From Microcaldota archaeon (GTDB lineage Archaea; Micrarchaeota; Micrarchaeia; Micrarchaeales; CABMGC01): 5,633 bases of DNA. Numbering within the stretch: the stretch's first letter is position 1; each line of letters opens with the position of its first letter. The stretch covers positions 1 through 5,633 of the forward strand of contig JAJZLO010000031.1 of assembly GCA_021803405.1 (NCBI GenBank), given 5' to 3'. Positions 1 to 5,633 of this stretch are shown here, piece after piece. Made by a program: the position numbers and the translations under genes. The notes under the pieces are model-generated. The model ran no database searches and had not been told where the DNA came from. It saw only the letters and a program-made list of their open reading frames with translations.

Positions 1-1235
1 CCACTATAATCATAAGTAATTATTGTTCCTTCCTTAAGTTTAAGTGTTCTTGCAGCTTCAACTAGCGCCGAGGTTTCCCTGTTTTTCACATCAATGCTAG
101 AAAGTTCATAACATACTTGTATTAATTTGGTAGATTTCCCATAAACTATGAAATCAATCTCCTTGCCTGATTTCAGTTTTAGATAATAAATGTTGTCTGG
201 TGTTTTTTTCCTTCTAAGCAACTCGATAAACACCGCATTTTCAAGTGACCTGCCTTTGTCTATATCTGTAAACAATTTTGCTAATCCAACATCAACAATA
301 TAGCTTTTTACCTGCCTAGCAAAACGCTTCCTTGGGCTTTTTAAGTACTGCTCTAAGATTTCAGCAAAGAATACAGATTTTGAGTATTCTAAAAAGTTAA
401 GAATAGTAACTCTGCTAATTTCAAAGCCCATACTATTGAAATAATTCTGTGCCTTTGTTGAACTAAAATATGTTGAGTAGTTGCTAGCGATTATCTTAAG
501 GAAAATATTTAATGCTCCTATTTCTCTTAAGTTATACCTCTTTATTATATCTCTAAAAAATATAGCATCGAAGTACGATGATAAAAGATCCATTTTTCTT
601 GTATTATTAATTGAAAATATAACTTCTGGAAAAGAGCCATATTCAAGAAATTCGTCTAGCAGCTTTAGCATGGTGCCTTTCTTTGAAGAAAATTTTATGC
701 TTTTGATATCTGCAACCATACCTCTAGATTTTAACACCTCACCAAAAGAGAATGGATAAACAGTATAAGAAAGATTTCTGCCTGCAAGTGCTGTTGCTAT
801 TTCACTGCTAAGTAATTCTGATGATGACCCAGTTATTATAATTTTATACTTCTTAGTGTCATATACCTTTCTTATCCATTTATCCCAATTTTCTACATTC
901 TGAATTTCATCTAAGAACAGATATATGGTTCCTTCTGCAGGATTGAATATTTGCGAATGTGCGACTAGAAGATCATCCATATCTGTTGCTTTAGTAGCTA
1001 TTAGACGCTCATTTTCAAAATTAACATAAATAACATTGTCTTTTGTTATCCTTCTATTCATTAGCTCTTTGATATGCTGAAACATTAAGCTTGTTTTACC
1101 AGAACGTCTCACTCCAGTAATCACAATTACTTTGTCTGCATCTAAATCTAGCTTAATCTTTCTTTCTATGACCTCTGGAATGTTCATCTCCTTCCAAAGA
1201 GTAAGTGTATATTTGAAATCATCAATTCTAGCCAT
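1..1235 (-). CDS. AAA_14/DUF4143 family P-loop ATPase, C-terminus cut by window edge
   Basis: Reading leftward from the ATG at 1233-1235 gives 411 uninterrupted codons running off the left edge; the family usually ends a few dozen residues later, so little is missing. Seen: Walker A GVRRSGKTS (residues 41-49), Walker B YLFLDEIQ (105-112), a sensor-like ITGSSS (134-139) and the family-typical GRNLSYTVYPFSFGEV (152-167). A helical, winged-helix-like middle follows (about 229-322). Then comes a DUF4143 restriction-nuclease-like domain with LENAVFIELLRR (331-342) and KEIDFIV (358-364). Known: these COG1373-type proteins are abundant and often multicopy in archaea and bacteria; their substrate is mostly undefined. 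Odd: where related domains carry an E-V-K triad end, this one reads QVCYE (373-377), so nuclease activity is doubtful. The ATG is chosen because a TATA box lies about 27 bp upstream, fitting leaderless translation. The gene diverges from the polymerase operon and uses ATT and ATA about equally for Ile, unlike that operon. Cellular role unknown; likely cytosolic, with no signal peptide or membrane segment seen. Confidence 0.93.
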   Translation of the reverse strand, partial: MARIDDFKYTLTLWKEMNIPEVIERKIKLDLDADKVIVITGVRRSGKTSLMFQHIKELMNRRITKDNVIYVNFENERLIATKATDMDDLLVAHSQIFNPAEGTIYLFLDEIQNVENWDKWIRKVYDTKKYKIIITGSSSELLSSEIATALAGRNLSYTVYPFSFGEVLKSRGMVADIKSIKFSSKKGTMLKLLDEFLEYGSFPEVIFSINNTRKMDLLSSYFDAIFFRDIIKRYNLREIGALNIFLKIIASNYSTYFSSTKAQNYFNSMGFEISRVTILNFLEYSKSVFFAEILEQYLKSPRKRFARQVKSYIVDVGLAKLFTDIDKGRSLENAVFIELLRRKKTPDNIYYLKLKSGKEIDFIVYGKSTKLIQVCYELSSIDVKNRETSALVEAARTLKLKEGTIITYDYS

Positions 1236-1245
1236 ATTTGTATAT

Positions 1246-1290
1246 TATACTATACGTATTTATATACTTTACGTTTAGTATACTGTACGT
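1246..1290 (-). repeat. Three direct 12-bp repeats (ACGTANAGTATA), operator-like array
   Basis: Read on the plus strand, TATACTATACGT (1246-1257), TATACTTTACGT (1263-1274) and TATACTGTACGT (1279-1290) differ only at the seventh base. Start-to-start spacing is 17 and 16 bp, about one and a half helical turns. The outer copies plus flanks match at 18 of 21 positions (1246-1266 against 1279-1299, offset 33 bp, about three turns). The array ends 10 bp before the ATPase start codon, and its middle copy coincides with that gene's BRE/TATA region. I infer a regulator-binding array, plausibly repressing the ATPase gene; the binding protein is unknown. I noticed no further copy elsewhere in the window. 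Confidence 0.75.
1259..1272 (-). promoter_or_regulatory. BRE/TATA promoter of the ATPase gene, probably leaderless
   Basis: On the minus strand GTAAAGTATATAAA (1272 to 1259) combines a BRE-like purine/A stretch with the archaeal TATA element TATATAAA (1266-1259). Archaeal transcription typically starts about 25 bp past the TATA centre, here near 1236-1238, almost at the ATG (1235). No Shine-Dalgarno sequence precedes the ATG, which fits a leaderless mRNA. The transcription start itself is inferred. Confidence 0.6.
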
Positions 1291-1480
1291 AAATATATAT
1301 TGATCTGGCCGCATTCCTCTGCGTCTTTGCACTATGTTATAAATAAAAAGTAAATATGAATCCTGCTTTTGTTTTATTTTAATAAAATAAGGTAGTGCCA
1401 TATTAATTATAGCCTTAACATAGGATATTTCATAGCTTTGCCCTTAGAAAACATTATTTTAAATTTTACATAGCATACTG

Positions 1481-1525
1481 CGCTAAAAAATTACATATTA
1501 TTAAATAATAATTATGATAAAATAC
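1481..1525 (+). promoter_or_regulatory. Candidate promoter of the PolD operon
   Basis: An A-tract (1485-1490) is followed by TTACATATTATTAAATAATA and then GATAAAATAC (1516-1525). TATTAAATA (about 1497-1505) is the best TATA-like element and would place the transcript start near 1526-1532, leaving a leader of about 20 nt that includes the GTGAT ribosome-binding motif. GATAAAATA would instead give an almost leaderless mRNA. The region is so AT-rich that the exact box cannot be chosen by eye. Confidence 0.35.
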
Positions 1526-1540
1526 AGTTACTATGTTGTT

Positions 1541-1545
1541 GTGAT
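1541..1545 (+). promoter_or_regulatory. Weak ribosome-binding site of DP1
   Basis: GTGAT matches part of the archaeal Shine-Dalgarno consensus GGAGGTGAT, but its spacer to the ATG at 1549 is only 3 nt. To the second in-frame ATG (1558) the spacer is 12 nt. Neither spacing is ideal, so the start is 1549 or 1558. No other ATG, GTG or TTG lies in frame between the upstream stop (TAG, 1471-1473) and 1549. Confidence 0.4.
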
Positions 1546-1548
1546 ACT

Positions 1549-3054
1549 ATGGAAAACATGAAGATTACAACTGAACTTGCAAAGCGGCTCAGTGGTATAG
1601 CCATAATATCCAATGATGTCAACGATGATATGCTTGAAAAGTATACCTTAGAGGAGCTTCATTCTAAAATAGTGTCTTTTTTCGAAGGAAAGGAGGGAAT
1701 CAAAATTTTAAATAATGAAACACTTGAGTTAATAATGAAAAAAGATGAAGAAAAAAAACCGGAGATAGTAGAGGTTTATCAACCTATATCGTTTAGGCCC
1801 ATAGCAAAGGAAGTTGATGCTGATTATAAAATAAGGGTCTCACGTGTAGAAAAAACCGGCACCAGCATTGGAGACTTTACAAGTTACTTCAATGACAGAT
1901 TTAAAAAACTTAAAGAGATTCTTTCATATAGAAGAAATATAGGTATGATAATAACTACCAATAAAATAGCCGATTACACAAACGGAAAGGAAATAAGCAT
2001 TGTAGGAATAGTTAACAGTAAGATAATAACTAAAAAAGGAAATATAATGCTCAATATAGAAGATGAGGAAGGCTCGGCAAAGGTGCTTTTTTTAAAACCG
2101 GAGAAAACTGGAAGAAAGGAAATCATAGAAGCTTTTGAGGCAAGTAAAAAAATAATAACCGATGAAGTAATAGCAGTGAAAGGGCGCATATCTTCACCGT
2201 TTATAATTGCAAATCTATTGCTTTTTCCTGATATACCAATACATCAAAGAAAGCAAAGTGAGGAGGACCTTGCAATAGCTTTTACTTCAGATGTACATAT
2301 AGGCAGCAAGCTTTTCCTTGAAAAAGAGTTCATGAGATTTATAGAATGGCTAAACGGAAATGTAGATCATAAAAAAGAGCTTGCATCTAAGATCAAATAT
2401 ATTGTCTTTGGTGGAGATATTGTTGATGGAATAGGGGTTTATCCTGAACAAGACAAAGAGCTAAACATACTAGATATATACAAACAGTACTCAACATTTT
2501 TTAGGTATATAGAGATGATACCAGATTATATTAAGATTTTTGTTATCCCAGGAAATCATGATGCAGTGCAAAGAGCTGATCCGCAACCTATGATAAGCAA
2601 TGACCTTATAGGCGACTTCAAAAAGGAGAATGTTAATTTCCTTACAAGCCCTTCTTTTCTAGAGATAAATGGTCTTAAGGTTTTGGCGTACCATGGAACA
2701 TCTCTTGACTCAGTAATACATAATATAACAGGTTGCAGCTACTTTAAGCCTGAAACGGCAATGGTGGAGATATTAAAAAGAAGGCATGTGTCGCCGATAT
2801 ATGGAGACAATCCGATAAATCCTGGAAAGACAGACCCTTTGGTAATGGAAGATATACCAGACATTTTACATATGGGGCACGTGCATAAAAATGGAACCAC
2901 CGAGTACCATGGCACACAAATAGTAAATAGCGGCACATGGCAAGCAAGAACTAACTATCAGATAAAGTTGGGTCATCTCCCAACGCCTTCGATTTTGCCA
3001 GTATATGAAACAAAAACAGGTGTTATGAAGGAGGTGTCCTTTAGTGGTGTTTAG
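1549..3054 (+). CDS. polB: DNA polymerase D small subunit DP1 (3'-5' exonuclease)
   Basis: Complete 501-aa DP1, the proofreading subunit of the archaeal replicative polymerase PolD, which forms a cytosolic complex with DP2. Order of parts: a helical N-terminal domain (about 1-65); a charged linker; a conserved segment leading to FTSYFNDRFKKLKEIL (110-125); an OB fold (about 130-228); and a calcineurin-like phosphodiesterase domain (about 240-500). The metal and catalytic motifs are all present: SDVHIGS (D248, H250), GGDIVDG (D290), PGNHDA (N336, H337, D338), YHGTS (H382) and GHVHKNG (H444, H446). The exonuclease should therefore be active, unlike the degenerate eukaryotic B-subunit relatives. 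At 501 aa it is shorter than Pyrococcus DP1 (about 620 aa), mainly through a short N-terminal domain and linker. DP2 begins 2 nt after its stop. The symbol polB follows common archaeal use for DP1 and must not be confused with family B polymerase. Start at 1549; ATG 1558 would remove three residues. Confidence 0.97.
   Translation: MENMKITTELAKRLSGIAIISNDVNDDMLEKYTLEELHSKIVSFFEGKEGIKILNNETLELIMKKDEEKKPEIVEVYQPISFRPIAKEVDADYKIRVSRVEKTGTSIGDFTSYFNDRFKKLKEILSYRRNIGMIITTNKIADYTNGKEISIVGIVNSKIITKKGNIMLNIEDEEGSAKVLFLKPEKTGRKEIIEAFEASKKIITDEVIAVKGRISSPFIIANLLLFPDIPIHQRKQSEEDLAIAFTSDVHIGSKLFLEKEFMRFIEWLNGNVDHKKELASKIKYIVFGGDIVDGIGVYPEQDKELNILDIYKQYSTFFRYIEMIPDYIKIFVIPGNHDAVQRADPQPMISNDLIGDFKKENVNFLTSPSFLEINGLKVLAYHGTSLDSVIHNITGCSYFKPETAMVEILKRRHVSPIYGDNPINPGKTDPLVMEDIPDILHMGHVHKNGTTEYHGTQIVNSGTWQARTNYQIKLGHLPTPSILPVYETKTGVMKEVSFSGV
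3030..3036 (+). promoter_or_regulatory. Strong Shine-Dalgarno sequence inside the 3' end of DP1
   Basis: GGAGGTG is a full match to the archaeal Shine-Dalgarno core but lies 20 nt before the DP2 ATG (3057), too far for direct use. It lies 7 nt before an out-of-frame GTG (3044) that opens a 7-codon reading frame ending at 3065-3067, across the DP2 start. A nearer partial motif, GGTG (3046-3049), is 7 nt from the DP2 ATG. The arrangement suggests ribosome holding and re-initiation at DP2, which is inference. Confidence 0.45.
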
Positions 3055-3056
3055 AT

Positions 3057-5633
3057 ATGAATCTTGACGAGTACTTTAAATCGCTTTCTTCCGAGTTCGA
3101 GTCTATTTATAACATAGCTCAAGAGGCTAGAAGCAAGGGTTTTGATCCTAAAACAAATGTTGAGATAATACCTGCTTCTGACCTCGCGAAAAGAGTTGAA
3201 GGATTGATAGGCATAGACGGGATGGCAGAACTCATAAGAAGTAAGTATGGGGCTAAAGGTAGAAGCGGTCTTGCTTTTGATGTAATAAAGGAGATTTGCA
3301 CAAATAAAAATTACGATAATTATGATAAGGTTAAACGAATAGAGCTAGCGGTAAAGGTAGGATTAGCTATACATACCGAGGGAGTTTTGGTTGCGCCTAC
3401 AGAAGGGATAAGCGCAGTGGAGATGTTTAGAAATAGCGATGGAAGTGAGTACATAGCCGTTTTGTATGCAGGCCCCATAAGAGGGGCTGGAGGCACCAGT
3501 GCGGCCCTTTCGGTTGCTTTTGCCGATTATGCTAGAAAGATACTTGGTATTGGGATTTACAAGCCGACAAAGGATGCAATAGAAAGAGCAGTTGAAGAAA
3601 TAGAGCTCTACCACACACGAGCGGCCAGATTGCAGTATAGGCCGGCAGATGATGATATAAGGATGTTATTTGAAAACTGCCCCATTTGTATAGACGGAGT
3701 TCCAACAGAAGAGGTAGAGGTAGGAGTACATGCAAATATGAGCAGGATAAATGCAGAGGGCAAAGAGGTAACAATAACAAACAGAGTTAGGGGAGGTATG
3801 GCATTGGTAAGCTGCGAAGGTATAGCTCAAAAGGCTAAGAAAATGGTCGAGGAAACCAAGAATGCAGGTTTAGAATGGCCATGGTTAAGCAGGCTTATAA
3901 AAATAGATTTAAAAGGACCAAAAGATGGAAAGGAAAAGAAGGAGGGAGTTGCTGTATTCTTAGAAGAACTAGTTGCAGGAAGACCGGTAATAGCATATCC
4001 TGGAAGTTCTGGCGGTTTAAGATTGAGGTATGGAAGAAGCAGATTCACAGGCATAGCCGCTAAGGGTTTTAGCCCTGCCACTATGATAATATGCGATAGC
4101 TTTATTGCAATAGGCACACAATTAAAGGTGGAGCTTCCTGGAAAGGGCTGCGTCGCCCTGCCAGTAGATAGCATAGAAGGGCCGTTTGTTAAGCTTAAAT
4201 CCGGGGAAGCTCTTCGAATAAATGATGCTGGAACTGCAACACTACTTAAAAATGAGGTTGAGGAGGTAATCACATTAGGAGATATATTAATTACGTATGG
4301 AGACTTCAAAAAAACAAATACACCGCTGCAGCCAAGTAGTTATGTCGAGGAACTATGGGAGCTTCAACTTGAGAAACTAGGATTTAAAGAAAAATATGAA
4401 ACGGACTTTAAGTCGCTTTATAAGTTATCAATAAAGTACAAAGTTCCACTGCATCCTAAGTTTCTTTACGAATTTGGCACTATAGACATGAATCAATTAA
4501 TAATAGTTGCAAAGAGCATAGCAGATGCAATATCTAAAAGCAATAAAAAAACAGTTTTCGATTTTAATGAAATGATATTAACCAATGATAGCGAAATTAA
4601 AAGAGCTCTTGAACTGATGACAGTCACGCACAAATTAGACGATACTAAAAAGCACATTATTATAGAAGGAGGATTTTTACATAGCTTAATAGTTTCATTG
4701 GGCTTTGCCGAAGGAGATGAAGGTATACTAAAGGAGGTAGAACCTATAATTAAAATGTATCTTAATAAAGAAAACGAAAGGCCTCTTGAGGCCGTTAACT
4801 CAATTTCAAGTGTTAAATTAATGAAGAGATCTACATTTTTAGGTGGTAGAATAGGAAGACCTGAAAAGGCAAAGGAAAGACTAATGAAGCCAGCCGTAAC
4901 GGTTCTTTTTCCAGTAGGCACTTATGCAAGCAAAGACAAAAATATAACCAAGGCATTTTTAATAGACTCTAAAAAATTCAAGTCAGGATTGAATGTAGAG
5001 ATTGCAAATTACAAATGCAAAGTTTGCAAAAGAAATATAAGTACACAGTACTGTTATGACTGCAACGCAAGAGCAGAGATAGAAAGAAAATGTCCTAACT
5101 GCAACAAAATGAGCTATGAGAAGATATGTCTTGCGTGCAATACCAAGACCGAGGCTTTTGTAGAGAAAAATATACCGCTAGTAGATGTAGTAAACAACAG
5201 CATGAGAAAGCTCAGAATAAATAAACTGCCTCCAGTTATAAAAGGGGTCAAGATATTATCAAATAAGGATAAAATAACCGAACCTTTAGAAAAGGGAATC
5301 TTAAGAGCATTGAATGGAGTTTATATATTTAAGGATGGCACAGCTAGATTTGATGCAACAGATGTCCCTATAACACATTTTTATCCAAAAGAGCTCGGAG
5401 TGGGTTTCGAGAAGCTTAGAGCGCTTGGCTATGATAAGGATTATAAAGGAAATGAACTTGTAAGTGATGAGCAGCTTGTAGAGCTTAGACATCAAGACGT
5501 TATACTCAACAGAAGAGGTGCTGAATACATACTCAAGGTTTCCAAATTTGTAGACCAGATGCTAGAAGAGTTATACGGCATGAAAAAATACTATAACGCA
5601 AATAACACCAATGATCTAATAGGCAAACTGGTC
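3057..5633 (+). CDS. polC: DNA polymerase D large subunit DP2, partial (C-terminus beyond window)
   Basis: 859 codons without a stop, running off the right edge. DP2 is the polymerising subunit of PolD and is usually 1,100-1,300 aa, so roughly a quarter or more is missing. Recognised family blocks in order: YAGPIRGAGGTSAALS (137-152); ENCPICIDG with C208/C211; NRVRGGMAL; GGLRLRYGRSR (319-329); GTQLKVELPGKG; GGRIGRPEKAKER (596-608); two zinc ribbons (C654, C657, C666, C669 and C679, C682, C691, C694); PLEKGILRA (743-751); FKDGTARFDATD (758-769). The window stops about where DP2 proteins continue with the IGLAPHTSAG-type block, so the catalytic aspartates of the double-psi barrel and the C-terminal PCNA-binding tail cannot be judged. 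No intein interrupts the visible part. The start at 3057 is the only option: an in-frame TAG lies at 3042-3044 with no earlier start codon between. It aligns with the EEYF-type N-terminus of known DP2. Co-transcribed with DP1. The symbol polC follows archaeal usage for DP2 and does not mean bacterial PolC. Confidence 0.97.
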   Translation, partial: MNLDEYFKSLSSEFESIYNIAQEARSKGFDPKTNVEIIPASDLAKRVEGLIGIDGMAELIRSKYGAKGRSGLAFDVIKEICTNKNYDNYDKVKRIELAVKVGLAIHTEGVLVAPTEGISAVEMFRNSDGSEYIAVLYAGPIRGAGGTSAALSVAFADYARKILGIGIYKPTKDAIERAVEEIELYHTRAARLQYRPADDDIRMLFENCPICIDGVPTEEVEVGVHANMSRINAEGKEVTITNRVRGGMALVSCEGIAQKAKKMVEETKNAGLEWPWLSRLIKIDLKGPKDGKEKKEGVAVFLEELVAGRPVIAYPGSSGGLRLRYGRSRFTGIAAKGFSPATMIICDSFIAIGTQLKVELPGKGCVALPVDSIEGPFVKLKSGEALRINDAGTATLLKNEVEEVITLGDILITYGDFKKTNTPLQPSSYVEELWELQLEKLGFKEKYETDFKSLYKLSIKYKVPLHPKFLYEFGTIDMNQLIIVAKSIADAISKSNKKTVFDFNEMILTNDSEIKRALELMTVTHKLDDTKKHIIIEGGFLHSLIVSLGFAEGDEGILKEVEPIIKMYLNKENERPLEAVNSISSVKLMKRSTFLGGRIGRPEKAKERLMKPAVTVLFPVGTYASKDKNITKAFLIDSKKFKSGLNVEIANYKCKVCKRNISTQYCYDCNARAEIERKCPNCNKMSYEKICLACNTKTEAFVEKNIPLVDVVNNSMRKLRINKLPPVIKGVKILSNKDKITEPLEKGILRALNGVYIFKDGTARFDATDVPITHFYPKELGVGFEKLRALGYDKDYKGNELVSDEQLVELRHQDVILNRRGAEYILKVSKFVDQMLEELYGMKKYYNANNTNDLIGKLV

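Larger units (their letters stand above)
1236..1548. other. Divergent intergenic region
   Basis: This 313-bp gap separates the leftward ATPase gene from the rightward polymerase operon, so it must hold both promoters. The ATPase-proximal part (1241-1300) is an AT-rich repeat array with a TATA box. A short, more GC-rich patch (about 1306-1333) shows no hairpin or gene. The centre (about 1337-1410) is AT-rich, with an isolated TATA-like TTATAAATA (1338-1346) and a perfect 7-bp palindrome with a 2-nt loop (1372-1387). The part before DP1 is again AT-rich. I see no tRNA, structured RNA or convincing small gene. Confidence 0.8.

Noticed and set aside
481..759. Plus-strand 92-codon open frame
   Set aside because: It lies entirely antisense within the well-supported ATPase gene and encodes no recognisable protein.
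1246..1299. Repeat array as a CRISPR, transposon end or replication origin
   Set aside because: The repeats are only 12 bp with 4-5 bp spacers, are not inverted termini, and flank no transposase. An origin role has no support beyond AT-richness and nearby polymerase genes.
1338..1346. TTATAAATA as a second promoter
   Set aside because: A good TATA-like string, but it lacks a BRE and would give leaders of about 100 nt toward the ATPase or nearly 200 nt toward DP1. Better placed elements exist for both genes.
1372..1387. Perfect 7-bp AT-only palindrome with 2-nt loop, considered as a terminator or operator
   Set aside because: No gene ends here on either strand, there is no following T-tract on the plus strand, and such palindromes are expected in DNA this AT-rich.
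1228..1401. Minus-strand 57-codon open frame starting at ATG 1401 and overlapping the ATPase start by 8 nt
   Set aside because: It runs through the repeat array and the TATA box, has no clear ribosome-binding site, and its Tyr/Ile-rich tail simply reflects AT-rich repeats. It resembles no family I know.
3827..4309. Minus-strand 160-codon open frame opposite DP2
   Set aside because: It is antisense to conserved DP2 blocks such as GGLRLRYGRSR, which fully explain the sequence.
4493..4921. Minus-strand 142-codon open frame opposite DP2
   Set aside because: It is antisense to DP2, including the GGRIGRPEKAKER block; the composition of the polymerase gene leaves this frame open by chance.

Overview
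The window is AT-rich archaeal chromosomal DNA. The main evidence is a two-gene operon for the small (DP1) and large (DP2) subunits of family D DNA polymerase. PolD is found only in Archaea and is absent from Crenarchaeota, so a euryarchaeal or DPANN-type archaeon is the natural reading; the sequence does not show which. AGA/AGG arginine codons, ATA-dominated isoleucine usage in the polymerase genes and archaeal TATA-like promoter elements agree with this.

Layout: (1) 1-1235, minus strand: a P-loop ATPase of the AAA_14/DUF4143 type, cut by the left edge a short way before its C-terminus. (2) 1236-1548: a 313-bp divergent intergenic region. Next to the ATPase start it holds three near-identical 12-bp direct repeats (ACGTANAGTATA on the minus strand) at 16-17 bp pitch. 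The middle copy overlaps a good BRE/TATA box placed for a leaderless ATPase transcript. The other end carries an AT-rich candidate promoter for the polymerase operon. (3) 1549-3054, plus strand: complete DP1 (501 aa) with an OB fold and an intact Mre11-like phosphodiesterase site. (4) 3057-5633, plus strand: the first 859 codons of DP2, open to the right edge. The window stops before the double-psi beta-barrel region that carries the polymerase catalytic aspartates.

DP1 and DP2 form one replicative enzyme: DP2 polymerises and DP1 provides the 3'-5' proofreading exonuclease. Their 2-nt spacing suggests translational coupling. The ATPase is transcribed away from the operon, differs from it in isoleucine codon choice, and looks like an accessory, possibly acquired and self-regulated gene. 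I see no RNA gene, CRISPR array, insertion sequence or intein in the window. The least explained element is the repeat array at the ATPase promoter.
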